NCBI GenBank assembly: GCA_002327985.1
Contig: DCVM01000133.1
Span: 1-13,513 of the forward strand
Reading direction: 5' to 3'
DNA length: 13,513 bases
Origin: Syntrophaceae bacterium UBA2188
Lineage (GTDB): Bacteria; Desulfobacterota; BSN033; UBA1163
The position numbers and the translations under genes were made by a program. How positions within the stretch are numbered: the stretch's first letter is position 1; each line of letters starts with the position of its first letter. Under the pieces are notes generated by a model. It saw nothing but the letters and a program-made list of their open reading frames with translations, searched no databases and was not told where the DNA came from. This document shows, piece by piece, positions 6,637 to 13,493 of the stretch.

Positions 6637-8242
6637 ATTTTATGGGTCGATGAGTGATCTGGAGTTCTCCTTTTTCAAGTCGGTAGCACGTATTTTTCAG
6701 CCAATGTGTGTCATCCTGATCTGGAAAATCCTTTCGGAAAAAGGACCCTCGGCTCTCTGCCCGAAGCAGACTTCCCTTTAAGATGGCCTTGAGAAGGAGG
6801 GACACATTTTCCAAATCTCTCTTTTTGAAAAGATCTTTCAATGTCGCAGGATAAACCTTCTCAATTTTCTTTTCAATGGAGGCCAACCGGTCTAACCCTT
6901 CTTTTAACGACTCTTCTTCTCGGACAGGACTGGCATATCTCCAGGCCAAATCTTTTAAATCTTTAAGCATGTCCTTGGGTGGCTCAAAAGCCCCTCTCCT
7001 TTTTCTGAGATAGGAGCGGACCTTCCGGTCCCATTTTTTCAACAGGTTTTCAGAGAAGGGAGGAAAAGGTCCTTGCTCCTGTTCTAACTTGTGGACATAT
7101 CTTGCTGCCGACTGACCACTAAGGATCCCAAAAACGGCGCATTCCGTCAATGCATTTCCCCCAAGTCGATTGGCCCCATGAATCCCCCAGGTCACCTCTC
7201 CTGCTGCAAAGAGGCCCGGGAGAGAAGTGGCTCCTTCTTCATCGATCTCCACCCCTCCCATAAAGAAATGGACTGCCGGGGAGATCAGAAAGGGCCGTTC
7301 ACGGAAAGGGAACTTCGATTTTTTTAGAAAGTTAAGGGGATAACGTTCCCATTTTTCCTGTGGAACTTGGGTCAAATCAAAAAAGACATCTCCATTCCGA
7401 GTCATGCTGTATAAATCGATGGAGAGGCGATCTCTCTTGACAATGATGGCTCGGTTTAAATCTCCCCGGAGGCCAAACCTCTCTAAAAGATCCTCCCCTT
7501 TGTCATTGAACAACCTGACCTCTTTGGGATAAGGAGGATAAAGTAGAAAGGAAGAAAGGTGCGGCTCCCCTAAAACAAAAGGATAGAATTGAACAAATTC
7601 TAAGTCGAAAAGGGGTAGGCCTGCCCGAAGGGCCAATGCATACCCATCTCCAAGAATGCTTCTCTGATTGTCATTTCTACTATAAACCGCCCCTGCTCCA
7701 CCGGTGGAGAGTAGGACCGTTCTGGATCGAATCAAACAAGGAATCCCGTTTCTTAAAAATCCAAATGCCCCTTGAACCTCTCCCTCCTCCACAAGCAAAT
7801 CAAAAATAGTTAATCCTGGTAAGACACGGATGGAACTTTTTTTCACTTTTTCTATCAGAGGTCTGATGAGAAGAACTCCGGGAAGTTGAGAAGAATCATC
7901 GGGCCGATCGATGATACACCCAATCCCCCTTTCAAGGAGAGGGACTCCATCCCCCCTCAATCTTTCCATCGCCTCCGGACCTTTTTGGATGAGGAGATTG
8001 ATTAATCTCCCCTGGTTCAATCCCTTTCCAGATTCCTGGGTCGCTTGGAGATGGTCTTCTTTGGAAAAAGTGGAGTTCGAAACGGTGAAGGCGCCATTGG
8101 CCAGAGAGGTATTGGTCCCCATCCCGATGGCAAATTTTCCAACCATGAGGACGCGAAGACCGGCCTTCTCTGCCTCGAACGCAGAAAGAAAACCGGCCAA
8201 GCCGCTTCCAATCACCAGGATATCGGTGGTGATTTGTTCCAT
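6635..8242 (-). CDS. FAD-dependent oxidoreductase, fumarate reductase/L-aspartate oxidase flavoprotein family
   Basis: The 535-aa protein has the full architecture of SdhA/FrdA/NadB-type flavoproteins. The dinucleotide motif GSGLAG is at 12-17, TNTSLANGAF at 43-52 lies where NadB has its TxxAQGG loop, and LLSTGGAGAVY (177-187) and GDGYALALRAG (198-208) follow. The capping domain and the C-terminal HGANRLGGNALTE (355-367) complete the fold. No histidine is at the covalent FAD position, so FAD should be non-covalent. Substrate-pocket residues His325, Arg359 and probably Arg264 are retained, but the usual histidine of FxQxHP is tyrosine (Tyr220). The C-terminal helical domain with RAESRG (495-500) resembles SdhA/AprA proteins. 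No iron-sulfur or membrane subunit is adjacent, so the physiological reaction is open: aspartate oxidation, fumarate reduction or another alpha-hydroxy/alkene chemistry. Confidence 0.8.
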   Translation of the reverse strand: MEQITTDILVIGSGLAGFLSAFEAEKAGLRVLMVGKFAIGMGTNTSLANGAFTVSNSTFSKEDHLQATQESGKGLNQGRLINLLIQKGPEAMERLRGDGVPLLERGIGCIIDRPDDSSQLPGVLLIRPLIEKVKKSSIRVLPGLTIFDLLVEEGEVQGAFGFLRNGIPCLIRSRTVLLSTGGAGAVYSRNDNQRSILGDGYALALRAGLPLFDLEFVQFYPFVLGEPHLSSFLLYPPYPKEVRLFNDKGEDLLERFGLRGDLNRAIIVKRDRLSIDLYSMTRNGDVFFDLTQVPQEKWERYPLNFLKKSKFPFRERPFLISPAVHFFMGGVEIDEEGATSLPGLFAAGEVTWGIHGANRLGGNALTECAVFGILSGQSAARYVHKLEQEQGPFPPFSENLLKKWDRKVRSYLRKRRGAFEPPKDMLKDLKDLAWRYASPVREEESLKEGLDRLASIEKKIEKVYPATLKDLFKKRDLENVSLLLKAILKGSLLRAESRGSFFRKDFPDQDDTHWLKNTCYRLEKGELQITHRPIK

Positions 8243-8331
8243 AGACTTGCTATACCAAAGACAATTCTTGACCCTTAAAAAAGGTGAAGATATTCCACGG
8301 AAAAGGAGTGTTCAGTTTTTAACCTGTTAGA

Positions 8332-8499
8332 TCACTTTTTAGGCTTCATCTGTTTTTCACAGCAGATGATGTCGCAAGTATCCACGCACCCGCAGACCTC
8401 ATCCACCGTGATTGCCAGACCACAAACACTACACTTATAAACGTCCCCCTTCTTGACGCCCTTTTTTGCAACTTTTTTGATTGCCTTTTTGACAGCCAT
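8332..8499 (-). CDS. Desulforedoxin-like 55-aa metal-binding protein
   Basis: This short gene has ATG 8499 behind the strong site GGAGGAGG, a lysine-rich N-terminus (about residues 4-17), then a domain starting GDVYKCSVCG at 18-27. Cys23-x2-Cys26 and the adjacent pair Cys46-Cys47 reproduce the four-cysteine iron site of desulforedoxin and of the N-terminal domain of desulfoferrodoxin, where the order is CxxC...CC followed by a methionine-containing tail, as here (QMKPKK). Three additional cysteines (Cys36, Cys38, Cys42) lie between them and are not part of the classical site. It begins 26 bases after the rubrerythrin-like gene, so it is probably the last gene of that operon and may carry electrons to the diiron protein. 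A zinc-ribbon role is the alternative. Confidence 0.75.
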   Translation of the reverse strand: MAVKKAIKKVAKKGVKKGDVYKCSVCGLAITVDEVCGCVDTCDIICCEKQMKPKK

Positions 8500-8525
8500 G
8501 GCCTCCTCCTTTCATCGCAAGATTT

Positions 8526-9017
8526 TTATCCTAAACCGGTGGACTTCATCATCGCTTCCTCCACCTGATGTAAAATCGAAAAATGGTGGGACTCCTCTTG
8601 GGCCAGTTGATGGTAAAAGGCCTTTTCAAATTCACTGAGTGCTTCTTCGGCCAAACGTTTATAGAAGTCATGTCCTTTGATCTCTAACTGAACGGCCAGG
8701 CGGATGGCTTCCAACTCATCCGCATCCGCTATACGGTTTAGGTCAATCTTTTTCTTCGCCTCCTGAAAAACATTCTCAAGATTGCTTATTTGGGAAATCG
8801 GAAGGGAGGCAGTTTGGATCTTCGAATTCGGTGATTGATCATAAATATCTTTCACCCTCTTGATATGGCCCAACTCCTCTTCGGCAATCGTTTCAAAAAT
8901 CAATTTTGCGAAATAGCTTTTAGCCTTCTCAGCGGCTTTGAGAAAGAACTCCCGGCCATCCGTCTCAAAACGGATGGCCTCTTCGAGAGTTTTTCTCATT
9001 GCATCCCTTCCGGACAT
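8526..9017 (-). CDS. Rubrerythrin-like ferritin-fold diiron protein
   Basis: The 163-aa, mostly helical protein shows two repeats of the ferritin-like diiron pattern: Glu18 in RFETDG with E48-x2-His51, then Glu112 in LEIKGHDFY with E142-x2-His145. These six positions match the iron ligands of the rubrerythrin family, which reduces hydrogen peroxide in anaerobes. A linker of about 35 residues (60-95) separates the halves. There is no C-terminal rubredoxin domain, unlike classical rubrerythrin, so electrons must come from a separate protein, plausibly the desulforedoxin-like protein encoded next. ATG 9017 has GAGGAG a few bases upstream and begins two bases after the stop of the DUF3108 gene, so these genes are surely co-transcribed. 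Some proteins of this type act in iron or sulfur metabolism instead. Confidence 0.85.
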   Translation of the reverse strand: MSGRDAMRKTLEEAIRFETDGREFFLKAAEKAKSYFAKLIFETIAEEELGHIKRVKDIYDQSPNSKIQTASLPISQISNLENVFQEAKKKIDLNRIADADELEAIRLAVQLEIKGHDFYKRLAEEALSEFEKAFYHQLAQEESHHFSILHQVEEAMMKSTGLG

Positions 9018-9019
9018 TT

Positions 9020-9823
9020 TTAACTCCTCTCCATAGACTCCAATTCAAATTTGATATATCCGACAGGAAGTTCCAACTCAATCAAAATCGGAGTTTTTTC
9101 CCCATTTTGGGTGTACCAAATTCGGATATGGCCCTCCTTATCTTCAAAACTCGAAAAGGAGGTGCTGGACTCGAGGCAGACGGCCTCTATCTCTCCATAT
9201 ATTTTTGATTTCACCTTCCCTTTTTTTGAATAAAAGACCATCTGTCGCAACGTGATTCCGTCGAAGATGGACATTTGAATATCTTGGCCGGAATGTAATT
9301 CTTCTTTTAAATAGTATTTTGCAAACATTGAAAGGGGATCATAAGTTTCTGAGGAAAGGGGAATCTCTTTGTTTCCCTTCTCCCCCCGTATTTCCATGAC
9401 TATCTTCTTGTTGGGATGATCAAAGATGAGGGTTTGAAGATAATTTTTCTTTTTGGTGAGAAGACCCTCCTGATGAATCTCTTTCACATATCGAAGTGGA
9501 GAAAAGGTCTCTGCCTCAACTATTGACACGAATCGGTTGTTCATCCGGAATAAAAATTTGAGGTAGTCAAGGGAATCGATGGAAGCATGAATTTTGTAAA
9601 TAAATTTTCCCTGCCCTGAGGATCCATTTTCAATTTTAATGGAGGCTTTGAGGATTGGGATGCCAAACCTCTTGGCTGTATAGAAAAAAGATTTGCTGGG
9701 TCCGGTTCCTAACTCCTGGGGCACAAGCATTTGACCATGAGAATTGGCTGAAAATTCCCACCCTGCAAGAATTCCGATCAACAGGAGACTTCCGATTTTT
9801 AACGTCCGACCGACCTTCGCCAT
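9020..9823 (-). CDS. DUF3108 domain protein, exported or membrane-anchored
   Basis: The 267-aa protein begins with a positively charged start and one hydrophobic segment (about residues 9-22), either a signal peptide or an anchor. The remainder is beta-rich and matches the DUF3108 (PF11306) pattern: an early aromatic stretch with GIPILKASIKIE, a central YDPLSMFAKYYL, and a C-terminal IWYTQNGEKTPILIEL followed by VGYIKFEL. Proteins of this family are predicted periplasmic or outer-membrane-associated and have no assigned function. It is the first gene of the operon with the rubrerythrin-like and desulforedoxin-like genes; this pairing does not by itself reveal a role. ATG 9823 is preceded by GGGGTGGG at a loose distance. 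Confidence 0.78.
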   Translation of the reverse strand: MAKVGRTLKIGSLLLIGILAGWEFSANSHGQMLVPQELGTGPSKSFFYTAKRFGIPILKASIKIENGSSGQGKFIYKIHASIDSLDYLKFLFRMNNRFVSIVEAETFSPLRYVKEIHQEGLLTKKKNYLQTLIFDHPNKKIVMEIRGEKGNKEIPLSSETYDPLSMFAKYYLKEELHSGQDIQMSIFDGITLRQMVFYSKKGKVKSKIYGEIEAVCLESSTSFSSFEDKEGHIRIWYTQNGEKTPILIELELPVGYIKFELESMERS

Positions 9824-9857
9824 GATTTTCGACCCACCCCTTACCTAATAAAACTAT

Positions 9858-9885
9858 ATTAAACCATCTTTCCTTTTTGAATCAA
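9858..9885 (-). promoter_or_regulatory. Weak candidate promoter of the DUF3108 operon
   Basis: On the minus strand TTGATT (9885-9880), a 16-base spacer and TTTAAT (9863-9858) give a plausible but imperfect sigma70 promoter in the divergent gap. The surrounding DNA is AT-rich, so chance matches are likely. Confidence 0.3.
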
Positions 9886-9908
9886 ATATTTTTTTAGATT
9901 TTTTTAGA

Positions 9909-9938
9909 TTGCCTTGACAGGCCAAATTTATATATGCT
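9909..9938 (+). promoter_or_regulatory. Candidate promoter of the nitrilase-family gene
   Basis: TTGCCT (9909-9914), an 18-base spacer and TATGCT (9933-9938) make one candidate. A perfect TTGACA at 9914-9919 also occurs but has only a poor -10 partner (TACCCA at 18 bases). The two overlap, so the exact boxes are uncertain. A doubled ATTTTTTTAG tract lies just upstream. Confidence 0.4.
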
Positions 9939-9966
9939 ACCCATGTGAGCAAATCAAGACCGTTGG

Positions 9967-10752
9967 ATGGGAAAAACAATGCAGATTGCGTCCGTTCAGT
10001 TGCAAGTGGTTGAGGATTCCAAGGAAAAAGCCCTAGAACATGCCTCCCAGATGATCTGCCAATGTCGGGGAGCGGATCTTATCCTTCTGCCAGAACTCTG
10101 GAATATCGGATTTATGAGTTTTAATCGTTACCGTGAAGAGGCCGAAACGCAACAGGGTCTGACCTTGACTCTTCTCCAAACCCTGGCCAAGGAACTTTCT
10201 TGTCATCTTCATACCGGAAGTTTTGTAGAGAAGAGAGGGGATCGATTTTACAATTCCAGTTTTCTATTGAATCCCGAAGGAAAGATCCTCGGAAGTTACC
10301 AGAAGATTCATCTCTTCACTTATCAATCCCAGGAAGCTGAAATTTTAACTCCTGGGACATCCATCACCGTGATCCCCACGGATTTTGGAAGCTTTGGACT
10401 GGCCACCTGCTATGACTTAAGATTCCCAGAATTTTTCAGAAAGATGCTTGATCAAGGAGCTGAATTTTTTCTCGTCTGTTCTGCCTGGCCTTATCCCCGC
10501 CTGGAACACTGGCTTCTCCTTAATCGAACCAGATCCCTGGAAAATCTCTCCTGTCTTATCTCTTCCAATTCTGTGGGATTTAACCGGGGAACACAGTTCG
10601 TCGGCCACAGCCTGGTCGTTGATCCCATGGGTCAAATCATAGCCGGAGGTCATGATGAGGAGTGCATCGTCTGGGGAGAGGTGAATCGGGAGATGGTCCT
10701 GAGGGCTCGAGCGGAATTCCCGGCCTTGAGAGATCGGGTCTTCAAGAATTAA
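9967..10752 (+). CDS. Carbon-nitrogen hydrolase (nitrilase superfamily, Nit2/omega-amidase-like)
   Basis: The 261-aa cytosolic amidohydrolase has the complete nitrilase catalytic triad: Glu43 in LPELWN, Lys113 in YQKIHLF and Cys148 in ATCYDLRFPE. These cleave non-peptide C-N bonds through a thioester on cysteine. The length and CYDLRFPE signature fit the Nit2/omega-amidase branch, which removes ammonia from alpha-ketoglutaramate or alpha-ketosuccinamate, but relatives act on other amides, so the substrate is not certain. A second ATG at 9979 may be the true start: it gives the usual N-terminus M-x-I-A-x-x-Q and has GGATGGG eight bases upstream, whereas ATG 9967 has no ribosome site. It is transcribed alone, divergent from the DUF3108 operon and convergent with nrdJ. 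Confidence 0.87.
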   Translation: MGKTMQIASVQLQVVEDSKEKALEHASQMICQCRGADLILLPELWNIGFMSFNRYREEAETQQGLTLTLLQTLAKELSCHLHTGSFVEKRGDRFYNSSFLLNPEGKILGSYQKIHLFTYQSQEAEILTPGTSITVIPTDFGSFGLATCYDLRFPEFFRKMLDQGAEFFLVCSAWPYPRLEHWLLLNRTRSLENLSCLISSNSVGFNRGTQFVGHSLVVDPMGQIIAGGHDEECIVWGEVNREMVLRARAEFPALRDRVFKN

Positions 10753-10784
10753 GTTATCAAGTTAATGAGTTAATGAGCTAATGG
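10753..10784. repeat. Octamer tandem repeat, consensus GTTAATGA
   Basis: Four in-phase 8-base units, GTTATCAA GTTAATGA GTTAATGA GCTAATGG, begin at the first base after the nitrilase stop codon; GTCAAATA may be a degenerate fifth. The remaining gap to the nrdJ stop (to 10833) shows no GC-rich hairpin with a T-run, so no intrinsic terminator is visible for either convergent gene. Confidence 0.7.
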
Positions 10785-10833
10785 GTCAAATAAACTAACC
10801 GCTATGACCTATGCGCTCTGCCCTTCTCATCAT

Positions 10834-13119
10834 TTAGCCGCAGTCTGAATAACCACAGAAACACTTGGCACAACCCTCTTCAAAGATAAGAGGTCCTCCG
10901 CATTCAGGGCATGCCCCCCTTTGAAAGATTAAACCTAAACTTCTCTGGAGAAATCCTTTCTCTTCTTTTGGAGGTTGTTTTGGAATGGAAATTTTCATCT
11001 GGGGCTCTATTCTATCTCTCTTCTCCTTCTCATGCAGGTGCCATTCAATGGCCTTGGCCACTGCATCAGAACAAGAGAGGACTTTTCCTTCTCGATACCA
11101 GACCGGAGTATGACAACTGATCCCCTTTAACTGTCGAATGATGTCTTCGGGTTCAATCCCGGATCGGAAAGCCAGCGAAACCAAGCGGCCGATTGCCTCC
11201 GATTGAGAGGCTGCACAACCCCCTGCCTTTCCTATTTGATTAAAGATCTCAAAAAGTCTTCCCTCTTCATCTTCGTTCACGGTCACATAGAGGTTCCCAC
11301 AACCCGTGCGAACCTTCCGGGTAGACCCATGGATCACATCCTCGCGAGCCTTTGGCTTCCTCTCCCCTTCGCGAAACTCCTCTTCGTCCTTCGATCGATC
11401 CACGTTTGGGGAAACCATTCCTTTATAGAGGACTTGCTTGGCTCGACTTCGGTCCCGGTAGATGGTCACTCCCTTACAACCTAATTCATAAGCTAATTTA
11501 TAGACCTTGGCGACATCGTCAACGGTCGCCTCATGAGGGAAGTTGACCGTTTTAGAAACGGCATTATCCGTATATTTTTGAAAAGCGGCCTGCATCCGGA
11601 TATGGTCTTCGGGGGTGATGTCATGAGCCGTCACAAAAAGTTTTCGAATGTTCTCAGGAACTTCTTTAACATGTTGGGTGTTTCCGCTGTGAGCGATCTT
11701 TCTCATGAGCTCTTCTGAATAAAATCCCTCCTGCTTCGCTAAAGCCTCGAAGTACGGATTGACTTCCAATAGTTCCTTCCCTTCCAAGACATGGCGGATA
11801 AAGGCCAGGGCAAAAATGGGTTCAATTCCCGATGAGGTTCCTGCAATAATGGAGATGGTTCCAGCAGGGGCAATCGTGGTAACCGTTGCGTTCCTCATCG
11901 CCTCCCAACGACTTTTCAATGGACTCCCTTCGAAATTAGGAAAAGATCCTCTCTTGAGAGCCAACTCTCTGGAAGCCTCTCTTGCTTTCTTCTGGATGAA
12001 AGACATGACCTTTTCCCCGATCTCTAAGGCTTTTGGGCTGTTGTATGGAATTCCCAACAGAATGAGAAGGTCGGCAAATCCCATCACCCCCAGACCGATC
12101 TTACGGTTCGCCTTGGTCATCGCTTCAATCTGGGGAAGCGTATAACGATTCATATCGATCACATTATCCAAAAAATGAACCGCTCTTTCGGTCACCGAAC
12201 CTAATCTCTCCCAATCAATGGCTCCGTTCCTGACCATGTTCGACAGATTGATGGAACCGAGATTGCAGGATTCAAAAGGAAGAAGGGGTTGCTCTCCGCA
12301 GGGATTGGTGCTTTCGATCTGTCCCACTTGGGGGGTGGGATTGTCTTGATTGATCCGATCGATGAAGATGATTCCAGGGTCCCCATTCTTCCAGGCATAA
12401 TAGACCATCTTCTCAAAAACCTGGCGGGCATTGAGAGAGGGGACGACCTCCTTTGTTCTGGGATTGCGAAGAAAATACTCTTTATCTCTTTCAACGGCAT
12501 CCATGAATTCATTCGTGGCAGCTACCGAGATATTGAAATTGTTGAAGTGATGATCGCCCTCTTTGCATTGGATGAAGTCGAGGATGTCGGGATGGTCCAC
12601 TCGGAGGATGCCCATATTCGCTCCCCTTCGTGTTCCTCCTTGTTTAATCGTCTCTGTCGCCGTATCAAAAACACTCATGAAGGATACCGGACCGCTCGAA
12701 ACTCCATGTGTCGAACCCACCACATCATTTCTCGGCCTGATCCGAGAGAAGGAAAAACCTGTCCCGCCGCCGCTTTTTTGAATCAGGGCCATCTGTTTCA
12801 CGGCATCGAAAATTTCATCCATGGAATCTCCCACAGGAAGAACAAAGCAGGCGGAGAGTTGTTGGAGCTCTCTTCCTGCATTCATCAAAGTAGGAGAATT
12901 GGGAAGGAAGTCTAAGGAAGTCATCAGAGAATAGAATTCATCTTCAATGGGGAGAAGATCGGTCTCAGGAGGGTAGAAACGATCTGCCTGAGCAATATTT
13001 TTCGCCACGCGCCTAAAAAGTTCTTCAGGGGTTTCCACAACATTCCCCTGAGGGTCTTTTTGAAGGTACCGCCTTGTCAGTACGGTCATGGCATTTTGCG
13101 TCAGTTGAGCCAATTCCAT
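10834..13119 (-). CDS. nrdJ: Adenosylcobalamin-dependent (class II) ribonucleotide reductase
   Basis: This oxygen-independent enzyme reduces ribonucleotides to deoxyribonucleotides using a radical started by adenosylcobalamin. Counting from the first ATG at 13125, SACFVLP holds Cys93, and STNPCGE holds the conserved Asn274, Cys276 (thiyl radical) and Glu278. Cys287 in FESCNLGSINL follows the active loop, and APAGTISIIAGTSSGIEP (419-436) binds phosphate. Cys93 and another active-site cysteine form the redox pair. The C-terminus has six clustered cysteines (739, 742, 752, 755, 757, 762) that shuttle electrons or bind metal. The second ATG, 13119, is preferred: GAGGAGGA lies six bases from it but directly touches the first ATG. 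The resulting 761 aa is normal. It is the only gene on its transcript here. No B12 riboswitch is seen in the short leader; an NrdR box lies in the promoter. Confidence 0.95.
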   Translation of the reverse strand: MELAQLTQNAMTVLTRRYLQKDPQGNVVETPEELFRRVAKNIAQADRFYPPETDLLPIEDEFYSLMTSLDFLPNSPTLMNAGRELQQLSACFVLPVGDSMDEIFDAVKQMALIQKSGGGTGFSFSRIRPRNDVVGSTHGVSSGPVSFMSVFDTATETIKQGGTRRGANMGILRVDHPDILDFIQCKEGDHHFNNFNISVAATNEFMDAVERDKEYFLRNPRTKEVVPSLNARQVFEKMVYYAWKNGDPGIIFIDRINQDNPTPQVGQIESTNPCGEQPLLPFESCNLGSINLSNMVRNGAIDWERLGSVTERAVHFLDNVIDMNRYTLPQIEAMTKANRKIGLGVMGFADLLILLGIPYNSPKALEIGEKVMSFIQKKAREASRELALKRGSFPNFEGSPLKSRWEAMRNATVTTIAPAGTISIIAGTSSGIEPIFALAFIRHVLEGKELLEVNPYFEALAKQEGFYSEELMRKIAHSGNTQHVKEVPENIRKLFVTAHDITPEDHIRMQAAFQKYTDNAVSKTVNFPHEATVDDVAKVYKLAYELGCKGVTIYRDRSRAKQVLYKGMVSPNVDRSKDEEEFREGERKPKAREDVIHGSTRKVRTGCGNLYVTVNEDEEGRLFEIFNQIGKAGGCAASQSEAIGRLVSLAFRSGIEPEDIIRQLKGISCHTPVWYREGKVLSCSDAVAKAIEWHLHEKEKRDRIEPQMKISIPKQPPKEEKGFLQRSLGLIFQRGACPECGGPLIFEEGCAKCFCGYSDCG

Positions 13120-13125
13120 CTTCAT

Positions 13126-13133
13126 TCCTCCTC
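13126..13133 (-). promoter_or_regulatory. Ribosome-binding site deciding the nrdJ start
   Basis: GAGGAGGA on the minus strand abuts the ATG at 13125 but sits six bases from the ATG at 13119, favouring the latter. Confidence 0.75.
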
Positions 13134-13148
13134 TACCATATATGAGCT
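13133..13148 (-). promoter_or_regulatory. Degenerate second NrdR box
   Basis: On the minus strand AGCTCATATATGGTAG matches about 9 of 16 positions of the NrdR consensus, including the ATATAT core. It starts exactly 31 bases from the strong box, the usual three-turn spacing of paired NrdR boxes. Alone it would not be called. Confidence 0.35.
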
Positions 13149-13157
13149 AACTTAAAA

Positions 13158-13185
13158 TAGATACCACAATATTTTGTGTTGTCAA
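13158..13185 (-). promoter_or_regulatory. nrdJ promoter
   Basis: On the minus strand a perfect TTGACA (13185-13180) is followed by 16 bases and TATCTA (13163-13158), a weak -10 box. Start of transcription would be near 13151, leaving a leader of about 30 bases. Confidence 0.6.
13164..13179 (-). promoter_or_regulatory. NrdR box
   Basis: ACACAAAATATTGTGG on the minus strand (CCACAATATTTTGTGT on the plus) matches 14 of 16 positions of the NrdR consensus ACACWATATVTWGTGT and is palindromic (CACAA...TTGTG). It fills the whole spacer between the -35 and -10 boxes, where a bound ATP-cone repressor would block RNA polymerase. NrdR is the general repressor of bacterial ribonucleotide reductase genes. 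Confidence 0.78.
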
Positions 13186-13201
13186 GGAAAATTTTGGAGA
13201 C

Positions 13202-13468
13202 GATTTCTGAAAAAATCCAGAAATCTCTGCCTCCGGTAGGCAGGTGTGTAATCAGGAGTGCATAAAGTATTTTTCAGAGCTCTGTTTTAGGGCTCCAATG
13301 AACTACCCCGCAGCAAGCTGCGGGGCATCAAATTCTCTAAAAAACTTTCCTCCCCCTTGATGGGGGAGGATTAAGGTGGGGGTGATGATAAGATCATTTC
13401 CCCCTCACCCTAACCCTCTCCCCCCAGGGGAGAGGGAGGCCATTCATCCCCCCAGCAGAGCTGAGGGG
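13202..13468. repeat. Cluster of palindromic hairpins in the 388-base region upstream of nrdJ
   Basis: No gene is visible between nrdJ and the window end. The region holds successive hairpins: GATTTCTG/CAGAAATC (13202-13225), CTGCCT/AGGCAG (13227-13243), CAGAGCTCTG (13275-13284), CCCCGCAGC/GCTGCGGGG (13306-13325), CCTCCCCC/GGGGGAGG (13349-13369), CCCTCTCCCC/GGGGAGAGGG (13414-13436), and CCCC-CAGC/GCTG-GGGG with one mismatch (13448-13468). The fourth and last share the layout CCCC-N-CAGC...GCTG-N-GGGG. None has a T-run, so they are not typical terminators. They look like interspersed palindromic repeats. Confidence 0.75.
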
Positions 13469-13493
13469 TATTCTGGCATATTTTTATAAATCT

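Noticed and set aside
2287..8242. A novel defence or biosynthetic island around the transporter and flavoprotein
   Set aside because: All genes belong to ordinary housekeeping or transport families with conserved motifs. There are no nucleases, toxins, reverse transcriptases or integrases to support such a system.
7911..8330. 139-aa open frame opposite the flavoprotein N-terminus
   Set aside because: It overlaps conserved FAD-binding codons, has no ribosome site and no recognisable motifs.
12289..12915. 208-aa open frame antisense to nrdJ
   Set aside because: It lies wholly inside the well-supported nrdJ gene, has no recognisable domain, and is a shadow of the conserved codons on the other strand.
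13120..13157. Adenosylcobalamin riboswitch before nrdJ
   Set aside because: The leader of about 30 bases is far too short for the B12 aptamer, and no B12-box-like sequence is seen.
13202..13468. Possible CRISPR array
   Set aside because: The hairpins differ in sequence and spacing, there are no regularly spaced identical repeats with unique spacers, and no cas gene is present.
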